Shown here: piece by piece, positions 39,101 to 46,068 of the stretch
How the letters are laid out: every line of letters starts with the position of its first letter
Numbering within the stretch: the first letter of the stretch is position 1
DNA from: Bog-950 sp044225825
GTDB taxonomy: Bacteria > Bacteroidota > Bacteroidia > Chitinophagales > LD1
Assembly: GCA_044225825.1 (NCBI GenBank)
Contig: JBGAIB010000004.1
Location: 372,001 to 436,000 of the forward strand
Length of the DNA: 64,000 nt
Reading direction: 5' to 3'
The notes under the pieces: model-generated
Seen by the model: only the letters and a program-made list of their open reading frames with translations
The model's database searches: none
What the model was told of the DNA's origin: nothing
Translations under genes and position numbers: made by a program

Positions 39101-40992
39101 ACCGAACTTGTTCCAGAGGCATCGTTTACTGTTGCGGTAGGACTTGTGCATGGAGTTATTGTGTGGGTTACGCAAATCTGAAAACCACCATTCCCAAGTG
39201 GGGGTTGTGCTGCCCCCCAATCATAAATTCTAATCCAATATTCGTTGCCTTGGGTAACTGTTGCAGTTAGGGTTTCAGAACCGCCATAGTCCGTAGCATC
39301 AACACAACCATTCGGGATTTCATTTAGGCTATTACAATTAGAGCCAGAATAAAGAACAACTACAGCATCTAAGCATGTTCCACACGTATTCGTTGGATGA
39401 ACTGCAATTGTAACATTGTTTGATTGCGCAATAAAATGGTAGAACACTCCACATTGAGTAGCACTTGTTCCGTTGCAAGAAGGTAACGTAGGAAAGCCAT
39501 CATCAGTTGCACAATCAACAGTTCCCGATGTATAACTACATGTTATGTTGTCTGATAATAATATTGCACCATTACAATTATCGTTTGAAGGGTGATTAGT
39601 GCATGTTGTTATCAAAGAATTGTAAGCAGCAACAACATCGGGTAACGGTCCGATATGTTGAGATATAGGATAAGTTCCACTTTGCTGCGCTTTACCGGTA
39701 TTTTTCAAAGCTGTTCTCAAAGCAGCTGGACTTAATACAGATCCTTGTGTTTGCTTGTATTTAGATTGAACTAATATTCCCGCACCTGCTACTATTGGAC
39801 TAGCGCTTGAAGTTCCGTTAAAGTTGTTAATATAGTCATAATCAGCCCCCCCACTGGTATAATAATTACCGTAACCAGTAGTCATGATATTTTCTCCTAT
39901 ACCTTGCAAATCAAGACGGCTACCATAGTTGGAGAAAGACAATCTAGACCTTTCTACACTTGACCCATTTTGAGAAGCCCCAGCACCTACTAGAATTGCA
40001 CCTGAATTATTTGCTGATAAGAAGGGGTAGTGCCCGCCATTCCCTGTTGAGTAAATAGCATCATCTAAATTCTGAGAACCATTTCCAGCCGCTTCGATAA
40101 CTATTCTACCATTGCCAACTGCTGTTTGAATCGCTGCATAACAGGCTTGGTCCCATTCCATGGGAACCATACCAAGTTGATTGGTTGAACTACAATTATT
40201 ACAATTTGGACCGTCCATCTGTTGCTCTATTAGGATAAAATCCCCTGCATTTATGGTATTTGAACCTAGTGTTATTGCATTAGGTATATTTCCGACTGGA
40301 GCAAAATAATAGGAACAATCGCTGGCAATTCCTGTTGTTCCCCATCCGTTATTTAGCGAGGCAATTTCACCGCACACTGCCGTTCCATGTTCGTTAGTAG
40401 TAGAATTGCTAGTGCCAGTATTTAAAACTGTAATTGATGGAAGGTCATTATGATTTAAATTGACACCCCATTCTATATCAACAATTTTTATCCCTGCCCC
40501 TCTATTGCTAAATGTAGTCCAAAAATTTGATGCGTTAATACCTGTAAGGCCGTTGTCTAAATAAAATTGAGATGATTGATAGTTACCTGGAAGCGGGTTG
40601 AAAATTTTTGGTGAAATTTTAAAATATTCTATGGCCTCGCATTTTGATAGGAGATAATTGAGTTTTTTATATTCATTTGAATCCCTGGCTTCGTATATGA
40701 AATAGTTGTTAAGGTTAGAAATTTTTTTTCCCAAATTTTTTTCAGCGGTGGTATGCATCATATCTAAATCGTGCTCACTGGTGCTATTGTGCATTCTTTC
40801 TAAAGACCCATTATTCAAGAATGTCTTTAACGAATTACTTATAATCTTTTTATGAAAGTCAGTAATTTTCTTATTACGTATTCTTACTTTGAATTCATCC
40901 TTGAACTTGATTATTACGTTAATGCTTTGAGCAAAACTGACGGAAACAAAAACTGAAATTAGAAGTGTTGCTAAATATATTTTCAATTTCAT
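36109..40992 (-). CDS. Giant subtilisin-family (S8) protease with duplicated domains, T9SS type A cargo
   Basis: A 1627-residue secreted serine protease. The signal peptide ends near residue 21 (VSVSFAQ). The catalytic triad is present: Asp172 in IVDIEWGVN, His202 in NEHGTAVCGE and Ser395 in NGTSSASP; the usual D-S/T-G around Asp is replaced by D-I-E. After a region resembling bacterial pre-peptidase C-terminal domains (about 470-610) come four Cys-rich repeats of about 85 residues (NDASGTSSVTMTCN, YKWYSGTSC, YSCKAYISGYE, CYSC). Four CUB-like repeats of about 125 residues follow (CGGNFYDxGGPxGDYMD, YSQMDDDxLYAYNGN, SLTFKFVSH). The C-terminus has VYPNPSSGQLYISC, a type A sorting signal. The gene is markedly AT-richer than its neighbours (18 of 60 bases G/C in 37021-37080), which suggests transfer. 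Confidence 0.9.
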   Translation of the reverse strand: MKLKIYLATLLISVFVSVSFAQSINVIIKFKDEFKVRIRNKKITDFHKKIISNSLKTFLNNGSLERMHNSTSEHDLDMMHTTAEKNLGKKISNLNNYFIYEARDSNEYKKLNYLLSKCEAIEYFKISPKIFNPLPGNYQSSQFYLDNGLTGINASNFWTTFSNRGAGIKIVDIEWGVNLNHNDLPSITVLNTGTSNSTTNEHGTAVCGEIASLNNGWGTTGIASDCSYYFAPVGNIPNAITLGSNTINAGDFILIEQQMDGPNCNNCSSTNQLGMVPMEWDQACYAAIQTAVGNGRIVIEAAGNGSQNLDDAIYSTGNGGHYPFLSANNSGAILVGAGASQNGSSVERSRLSFSNYGSRLDLQGIGENIMTTGYGNYYTSGGADYDYINNFNGTSSASPIVAGAGILVQSKYKQTQGSVLSPAALRTALKNTGKAQQSGTYPISQHIGPLPDVVAAYNSLITTCTNHPSNDNCNGAILLSDNITCSYTSGTVDCATDDGFPTLPSCNGTSATQCGVFYHFIAQSNNVTIAVHPTNTCGTCLDAVVVLYSGSNCNSLNEIPNGCVDATDYGGSETLTATVTQGNEYWIRIYDWGAAQPPLGNGGFQICVTHTITPCTSPTATVNDASGTSSVTMTCNTLGGSGGNILYKWYSGTSCNGTVIGTNSTYNATSNGSYSCKAYISGYETTCYSCDDGYATLNAPCNSPTATVNDASGTSSVTMTCNTLGGSGGSILYKWYNGTSCTGTVIGANSTYNATSSGSYSCKAYISGYETTCYSCDDGYATLNAPCNSPTATVNDASGTNSVTMTCNTLGGSGGSVLYKWYNGTSCSGTVIGTNSTYNATSSGSYSCKAYISGYESTCYSCDDGYATLTTTCIPPNATVTDASGTSSVTMTCNASGGSGGSILYKWYSGSTCSGSVLGTNSYYNTNSSGFYSCKAYITGFESTCYVCSYGYATVNSPTTDITMSGSGTYTVCSANFYDGGGISNDYYDNQNSVVTIYPSTPGAKISVTFSSFNTQVHYNEYNNYSQIDDDILFVYNGNSISSPQIGALKGQAGYGTITSTANDGSLTFKFVSHKPYYTPNTGIRSGWIATVACNYVPSDITMIASGSFTTCGGNFYDAGGPSGDYMDDQNIIVPSGGTVVTLYPAIPGTKVSVTFNSFSTQVHYNELGNYSQMDDDVLYAYNGNSTSSPQIGALQGEAGYGTITSTANDGSLTFKFVSHSPYYPPNSGVRTGWIATIACDYTPTDITMIASGTFTTCGGNFYDSGGPSGDYMDNQKAIVPSGGTIVTLYPAIQGSKLSVTFSSFNSQTHYNEFGNYSQMDDDILYAYNGNSVSSPQIGALQGQAGYGTITSTAIDGSLTFKFVSHAPYYPPNGGERSGWVATIACDYIPTDVTMIASGAFRTCGGNFYDGGGPNGDYMDNQKTILPSGGSVVTLYPDVSGAKVSVNFSSFKTQSDYNEFGNYSQLRDDVLYAYNGNNTSAPQIGAYRDQAVIGTITSTASDGSLTFKFVSYAPYYPPSSGVREGWAATIVCLLTSINDTLGSNSPKISVYPNPSSGQLYISCTDLPIDKYRIFLADILGQTVDELNITSENKSLTSNFDLEKLTTGIYFLTIHSSFINRVFKVQKE
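36400..38110 (-). repeat. Four tandem CUB-like repeats within the protease gene
   Basis: Four in-frame copies of about 430 bases each encode a block with NFYDGGG near its start, NYSQ(M/I/L) with an acidic run in the middle, QIGALxGQAGYGTITSTA, and GWxATIxC at its end. Copies differ more than the Cys-rich repeats but remain alignable by eye. Confidence 0.85.
38110..39150 (-). repeat. Four tandem ~85-residue Cys-rich repeats within the protease gene
   Basis: Four in-frame copies, each about 250-260 bases, encode a block starting at CNSPTATVNDASG and ending CDDGYATLNAP or a close variant. Three copies are nearly identical at the nucleotide level, pointing to recent duplication; the last (38110-38380) is the most diverged. 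Confidence 0.85.
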
Positions 40993-41333
40993 AATTTCAG
41001 TTTTATATTTAAAAGTAAAGCTATTATAGACATTTATTGTAAAAATACTAAAAATGTCCAGATTGCATTTTTATTTTATAAGGCAAATTGAATAACCAGC
41101 AAAAGGCAACAATATTTTTCTCGTCTAAATGGTCAAGAAATTTTTCCAAATGATCATATTGGCCTACCGTTGTCGTCTAAACTCTCCCTTCAGGAAATTA
41201 TTTTATTACCGTAGAGTCCGGGAATCAAAAACATTATAACAGGCAGTAAAGCAATAAATCACATATACATATGTACTTTTTGATTCGCGTTCGCAAAACA
41301 ATAACCGTTCTAATTCCCGACTGTCACCCTCCT

Positions 41334-41385
41334 GTCGCGCGTTTACAACGCGTGACGACTAAGCTCCGCGTTTGTAACGCGATTG
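41334..41385. repeat. Palindrome-rich repeat, right copy
   Basis: Begins GTCGCGCGTTTACAACGCGT, then GACGACTAAG, then CGCGTTTGTAACGCG. It contains two nested palindromes (CGCGTTTACAACGCG and CGCGTTTGTAACGCG) and matches the element at 35462-35510 in order and orientation. Confidence 0.7.
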
Positions 41386-41594
41386 ACTCCGACCCAACAA
41401 CTTTGTTAATTAAGAAATATTATTTGAAACAAACCGTCTTTTATTATATCTTCGCACTAACCTTCGTTCATTGACATACCTGTTGAAACACTAATTACTG
41501 GCGCTGTGATTTTATCTTTAGCCAGGCAAAAACGGAACAGCTAATGACTGAACGGCACAACCATGCACGCTCCTCAAACACTTTAAATTTTCAG

Positions 41595-42082
41595 CAATTT
41601 GTGCACGCAAAATCAACTGCACAAATCTGCACAAATGGAAACTTTGCTAGCTATACCGTTTTTGGCTTGACTAATCCTCTCCCTCTGCTTTGAAGAAAGC
41701 TGGGGTGAAAAAAAGTGTAAAGTTCTAACGATTAAAATTCTTCGTGCCTTTGTGTGAACCGTTCATTTTCCCCCGTTTTAACACAAAAATTCCTCACATG
41801 AATTTTTCTCCAATTTGTGCACTGCAAAATCAAGTGCACAAATGTGCACAAATGGAAACTTTGCCAAGCGATAGCGTCTCTAGCACATCTAATCCACTTC
41901 TTCCGCTTTGAAGAAGGCCGGGGTAAAAAAAAGTGTAAAGGAGTGCCAAGTTCTAACGATTAAAATTCTTGGCGCCTTTGTGTGAACCGTTCATTTTCTC
42001 CCGTTTTAACACAAAAATTCTCACATGAAAATTTCTGTAACTTGTGCACAAGCAAAAAACCTGCACAAGCATGCACAAGCAG
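41595..42082. repeat. Three-copy tandem array with TGCACAA word clusters
   Basis: Units begin with TTGTGCA at 41599, 41815 and 42042, giving spacings of 216 and 227 bases. Each unit opens with three TGCAC-type words in about 40 bases, for example TTGTGCACGCAAAATCAACT followed by GCACAAATCTGCACAAATGG. The first two units continue with shared sequence: GGAAACTTTGC, CTTTGAAGAA, AAAAAAAGTGTAAAG, GTTCTAACGATTAAAATTCT, CCTTTGTGTGAACCGTTCAT and CCGTTTTAACACAAAAATTC. The third copy is cut short after its word cluster. Confidence 0.85.
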
Positions 42083-42139
42083 TGTTGAAAACCCTAAAGT
42101 GCTTAGGGCTGCTTAACTTGGAACTTCCCAACTTGTAAA

Positions 42140-43681
42140 CTATAAAGGTATATTACCATGCTTCTTGCGCGGCAACTTAACGGCTTTGTTTTCCGTCATT
42201 TTAAAGGCGCGTATAAGTTTCTGGCGTGTTTGCGATGGTTCTATCACCTCATCAATAAACCCGCGGGCTGCGGCTTTGTATGGGTGCGCAAAGTTCTCAG
42301 AGTAGCTGTCCATAACTTCTTTCAGTTTGGCTTCAGGGTCCGGTGCGCCGGCAATTTCCTTGCGGAAGATGATCTCCGCGGCGCCCTTGGCTCCTACTAC
42401 GGCAATTTCGGCATTAGGCCAGGCAAAGTTCATATCGGCACCAATATGTTTGCTGTTCATTACATCATACGCGCCGCCATATGCTTTGCGGGTAATAACG
42501 GTAATTTTGGGTACGGTAGCCTCGCTGAAGGCATACAGCAGTTTAGCGCCGTTGGTGATAATAGCGTGCCATTCCTGGTCGGTACCCGGTAAAAAGCCCG
42601 GCACATCTACCAGCGTAAGCAAAGGGATATTAAAGCAATCGCAGAAGCGCACAAAGCGGGCGCCTTTCTTGCTGCTGTTAATATCTAACACACCAGCTAG
42701 CACAGCAGGCTGGTTAGCCACCACACCAATGCTGCGGCCGGCCAGGCGTGCAAAGCCTACTACAATGTTTTCGGCATAGTCCTTATGCACTTCAAAAAAG
42801 CTGCCCTCATCTACCAACTCATTCACAATATCGCGCATATCATAAGGCTGGTTGGGGTTTGCAGGTATAATATCTGCCAGGCGTGGACGCGCCTCATCGC
42901 CGCTGTTATAAGCAACAGCCGGTGCCTGCTCATCGCAGTTTTGCGGCATATAGCTTACCAGCTTCTTGATATTGTTAATGCACTCTACCTCGTTGGCATA
43001 GGTAAAATGGGTTACACCGCTTTTGGTAGCGTGGGCTTGTGCACCTCCCAGTTCCTCGCTGGTAACGTCCTCGTGCGTAACAGTTTTAACCACGTTGGGG
43101 CCGGTTACAAACATGTAACTGGTGTTCTCCACCATCATGATAAAATCGGTAATTGCCGGCGAATACACCGCACCACCGGCGCATGGCCCCATAATGGCCG
43201 AGATCTGTGGTATTACGCCCGATGCAATGGTATTGCGGTAGAAGATATCGGCATAACCGCCCAGCGATACCACGCCTTCCTGTATACGCGCACCACCGGA
43301 GTCGTTTAAGCCTATTACCGGCGCACCATTTTTAAGGGCAAGGTCCATAATTTTACAGATCTTCTCGGCATGCGTTTCGGACAGCGAACCGCCAAACACG
43401 GTAAAATCCTGCGAGAACACATATACAATACGGCCATTGATGGTTCCGTAGCCGGTTACCACCCCATCGCCGGGGTATATTTCTTTATCAATGCCAAAGT
43501 CGCGGCCGCGGTGCTCTACCAGCATACCTATCTCTTCAAAGCTACCCGCATCCATCAGCAGATCTATACGTTCACGGGCGGTAAGTTTCCCTTTTTTATG
43601 CTGATCGTCAATACGTTTCTGGCCTCCGCCTAATGCGGCCTGGGCCTGTTTCTTTTTCAGCACTTCAATTTTTTCCTTCAT
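42140..43681 (-). CDS. Acyl-CoA carboxylase beta subunit, propionyl-CoA carboxylase type
   Basis: A 513-residue carboxyltransferase subunit, the usual length of propionyl-CoA carboxylase beta chains. Signature stretches are KGKLTARERIDLLMDAGSFE, YPGDGVVTGYGTINGR, GLNDSGGARIQEGVVSLGGY, SAIMGPCAGGAVYSPAITDF, FCDCFNIPLLTLVDVPGFLPG and KAYGGAYDVMNSKHIGADM. It makes methylmalonyl-CoA from propionyl-CoA, in amino-acid or odd-chain fatty-acid breakdown; some close relatives serve as methylmalonyl-CoA decarboxylase alpha, which cannot be excluded. The biotin-bearing subunit is not in the window. It is the second carboxylase beta subunit in this window, beside the one at 33044-34687, and they are clearly different subtypes. 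Confidence 0.92.
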   Translation of the reverse strand: MKEKIEVLKKKQAQAALGGGQKRIDDQHKKGKLTARERIDLLMDAGSFEEIGMLVEHRGRDFGIDKEIYPGDGVVTGYGTINGRIVYVFSQDFTVFGGSLSETHAEKICKIMDLALKNGAPVIGLNDSGGARIQEGVVSLGGYADIFYRNTIASGVIPQISAIMGPCAGGAVYSPAITDFIMMVENTSYMFVTGPNVVKTVTHEDVTSEELGGAQAHATKSGVTHFTYANEVECINNIKKLVSYMPQNCDEQAPAVAYNSGDEARPRLADIIPANPNQPYDMRDIVNELVDEGSFFEVHKDYAENIVVGFARLAGRSIGVVANQPAVLAGVLDINSSKKGARFVRFCDCFNIPLLTLVDVPGFLPGTDQEWHAIITNGAKLLYAFSEATVPKITVITRKAYGGAYDVMNSKHIGADMNFAWPNAEIAVVGAKGAAEIIFRKEIAGAPDPEAKLKEVMDSYSENFAHPYKAAARGFIDEVIEPSQTRQKLIRAFKMTENKAVKLPRKKHGNIPL

Positions 43682-43812
43682 TACAAGTAGTTAACGGGCA
43701 ACAATAATAACAGATACTCGGCATCCTAAAAACGGAATTTATACAATCATTTTATAGAACCGCATTTTAAAAACCGACCCGAAATTCTAATTTAGGCGGG
43801 CGATTACTCCTC

Positions 43813-44244
43813 ATGCGTAACCTGGCCGACACCTTAATTGCCATCAACGAAATTCTGCAGGATTTTGATGGATACTTTGCCCTTAAAAACCTCAAGGGCG
43901 AGTATTTCTTCGTAAATGCCGAGTTGGCCAAATCAGCAGGCCGCGCAGTAGGCGATATGATCGGTAAAACAGATGCCGAGCTATGGCCCAAAAATGTTGC
44001 AGAGACAATAAGGGATCAGGATCAACGCGTGCTTAGCGAACAAGTGCCATATGTTGAATACAGCAATACGTTTGAGTTAAACGGCGTAACCCACGATTAT
44101 CATGTCATAAAATGCGTCATCCGTTTTGCCTCAGGTGAACCATTCTGTTTCTGTAACATTTCAAGCAGTATTGCCACTGCCGATAAACTACGTGGCATGC
44201 ACGAAAAGGTGGTTCAGCTATTTACCTTACCTGCCGTAAGTTAG
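43813..44244 (+). CDS. Single-domain PAS protein
   Basis: A 143-residue cytoplasmic protein made almost entirely of one PAS/PAC fold: FDGYFALKNLKGEYFFVNAE, GRAVGDMIGKTDAELWP, EYSNTFELNG and HDYHVIKCVIRFASGEPFCF. There is no kinase, GGDEF or DNA-binding domain, so it would have to act through a partner. The pocket may bind a small ligand or heme, but nothing in the sequence decides this; two cysteines (FCFCN) sit on the last strand. Its stop overlaps the stop of the convergent saccharopine-dehydrogenase-like gene by 4 bases. Confidence 0.8.
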   Translation: MRNLADTLIAINEILQDFDGYFALKNLKGEYFFVNAELAKSAGRAVGDMIGKTDAELWPKNVAETIRDQDQRVLSEQVPYVEYSNTFELNGVTHDYHVIKCVIRFASGEPFCFCNISSSIATADKLRGMHEKVVQLFTLPAVS

Positions 44245-45530
44245 GCCATTTGCTTTTCGGTAAAGGCTATGCCATAGCTTTTCAATTCCTGTAATACGGA
44301 CGTATAAATGTCCCTGCCGGTTGGCATCAGCACACCACGTTGCTTTACTTCACCGTTCAAAATCATTTTGGTTACAATAGCCACCGGCAAACCCACGGTT
44401 ATAGCCATAGCCGTATGTTCGGCATCCTTACCGATAGCCACCAGCGACGACTGCATCCGTTTCTCCTGTCCTGCTTCGGTGTATTCAATCTCATGAATCA
44501 TCACCACCATGTCCTTATCGCCCCGCATCATTTTCCACTTAGGCTCCAGTACGCCCTGCAAAAATTGCGAGGGAACAAAGGTTTCCTGCTTTAAAGACTG
44601 TAACTGCTCCGATAGCTGCAGGTACTCCAGCAAGCCGTACTCTTCCGAATCGGCTGCTATACCAAGGTAACTGCGCATTTCTACCTTACCTGCTAAAAAG
44701 GCATTTACATGGTGCTCCTTCTCCTCGGTAAGGCCCAGTTTAACCAGGCATTGCCAACCCTTGCAATAAGGCGGCACCCGCAATGTGCCCCGGTACATGG
44801 TACCGATACCTTCCAGCCCATACGCTCCTATATACTTCAGTGAGTCGCGGTTGGGGTAACTTTCGAACTTGCCGTAGCCTTCTACTTCCAGTTCGGTGGC
44901 CGAGGCAAACAATTCTTCGTAAGCCAGATTTACCGTGTAGCCATTGCTGAGGTAATGTATACCACCTGCACCTTGCCCGGCCAACACTACATTGCGCGGG
45001 TTCCAGGTAAACTTATAATGCCAGGGGTTATCGTCGCTTTCAGGTGCCACCAAACCACCGCAGTGCGATTTGAACCCTGTGATGGTACAGCCCTTCGCTT
45101 TTAACTCATCCAGCAGTTGCATAGCGCTCATATGGTCAATACCGGGGTCAAGGCCCATTTCGTTCATAAATACCAGGCCGGCCTGTTCCACATCGGTATG
45201 CAGGGCTTTCATGGCATCGCTTATGTAACTAGGTGTAACGAGGTTCTTTTTCAGTGCAAGGCAGTCCTGGGCTACCGTCATGTGCAGCATAGCCGGCAGC
45301 ATCGAGATAACGATATCGGCACTGCTTATCAGGCTTCTTCGCTCCTGCTCGTTGTTCAAATCAAAGCCTATGGCCTGAGTACCGGGCCGACCTTTTGTTT
45401 TCAGCAAAGCATTTTCAGCTGCTATATCGGCTACGGTTACCTGCCACTGTTGCGCAGAAGCATGCTCCACCAGATAATCTATCAAAGCAATGGACGATTT
45501 ACCCGCCCCCAGTATTAAGATACTACGCAT
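44241..45530 (-). CDS. Saccharopine dehydrogenase-family oxidoreductase
   Basis: A 429-residue NAD(P)-dependent enzyme. I place the start at the ATG at 45530 (MRSILILGAGKSSIALIDYL), because the Rossmann motif GAGKSS must lie at the N-terminus; the frame is open 37 codons further. Other family features are ADIVISMLPAMLHMTVAQDC, GLVFMNEMGLDPGIDHMSAM and FKSHCGGLVAPESDDNPWHY. These match the saccharopine dehydrogenase (glutamate-forming) type acting in lysine breakdown or synthesis. The start region overlaps on the opposite strand the open frame of the thioesterase gene, but the two chosen starts leave 52 bases between them. It is convergent with the PAS gene. Confidence 0.87.
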   Translation of the reverse strand: MRSILILGAGKSSIALIDYLVEHASAQQWQVTVADIAAENALLKTKGRPGTQAIGFDLNNEQERRSLISSADIVISMLPAMLHMTVAQDCLALKKNLVTPSYISDAMKALHTDVEQAGLVFMNEMGLDPGIDHMSAMQLLDELKAKGCTITGFKSHCGGLVAPESDDNPWHYKFTWNPRNVVLAGQGAGGIHYLSNGYTVNLAYEELFASATELEVEGYGKFESYPNRDSLKYIGAYGLEGIGTMYRGTLRVPPYCKGWQCLVKLGLTEEKEHHVNAFLAGKVEMRSYLGIAADSEEYGLLEYLQLSEQLQSLKQETFVPSQFLQGVLEPKWKMMRGDKDMVVMIHEIEYTEAGQEKRMQSSLVAIGKDAEHTAMAITVGLPVAIVTKMILNGEVKQRGVLMPTGRDIYTSVLQELKSYGIAFTEKQMA

Positions 45531-45582
45531 ATTCAGGCACAATATTAGAAAATCAATTTCTTTGCCCGCAAAACCTTGCTTT

Positions 45583-46011
45583 ATGATCTGGACGGTGAAA
45601 CCTGAACCCCACCTAATTAACAACCAGCCTGCCGCTAACATGAGCCACTACCTGGGTATTGAAATAGTGGAAACCGGGGATGATTATATGATAGGCCGCA
45701 TGCCGGTAAACGAGCGCACCCAACAGCCCTACGGACTGCTACACGGCGGCGCCAGCTGCGTATTAGCCGAAACACTGGGCAGTATTGCCAGCGCTTTTTC
45801 GGTGGATATGACAAAGTATATAGCTGTGGGCTTAGAGATAAACGCAAACCATATACGCTCGGCTAAAAGCGGTTATGTATATGGCACTGTTCGCCCCATC
45901 CATATGGGCCGCACTACGCACGTTTGGGACATCCGCATTACCAACGAAAGCAAGCAACTTATCTGTGTAAGCCGTTTGACGGTAGCTATTAAGGAGCACC
46001 CACAAAAGTAG
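45583..46011 (+). CDS. Hotdog-fold thioesterase (PaaI-like)
   Basis: A 142-residue acyl-CoA thioesterase-like protein. The start is placed at the ATG at 45583 (MIWTVKPEPHLINNQPAANM). A shorter start at the MSHYLGIEIVETG methionine (19 codons on) is also possible; an upstream extension would overlap the divergent gene. The catalytic core is QPYGLLHGGASCVLAETLGS, with the conserved HGG and the nearby Glu of the hotdog family, then VGLEINANHIRSAKSGYVYG. Such enzymes hydrolyse acyl-CoA or, in this subgroup, 1,4-dihydroxy-2-naphthoyl-CoA or phenylacetyl-CoA esters; the substrate here is unknown. Confidence 0.88.
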   Translation: MIWTVKPEPHLINNQPAANMSHYLGIEIVETGDDYMIGRMPVNERTQQPYGLLHGGASCVLAETLGSIASAFSVDMTKYIAVGLEINANHIRSAKSGYVYGTVRPIHMGRTTHVWDIRITNESKQLICVSRLTVAIKEHPQK

Positions 46012-46068
46012 ATGCCACCCCCAAACGGAGATGGCATCCTGCCCTTATAAAAACTTGGTGTAGCTAAA

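Larger units (their letters stand above)
40993..42139. other. 1.1-kb AT-rich non-coding stretch with repeat arrays
   Basis: No convincing gene; a 67-codon ORF at 41271-41474 is a translation of a palindromic repeat. The left part (40993-41270) is very AT-rich and should hold the promoter of the subtilase gene. At 41334-41385 lies a palindromic repeat, and at 41599-42080 a three-copy array of TGCACAA-word clusters. Confidence 0.7.

Noticed and set aside
41271..41474. 67-codon ORF in the AT-rich gap
   Set aside because: Its middle (VARLQRVTTKLRVCNAI) is a translation of the palindromic repeat at 41334-41385.
41595..42082. CRISPR array
   Set aside because: Repeat units are over 200 bases long and no unique spacers or cas genes are present.
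35327..42139. Prophage or integrative element around the subtilase
   Set aside because: No integrase, transposase, tRNA target or phage gene is visible; only composition and flanking repeats are unusual.
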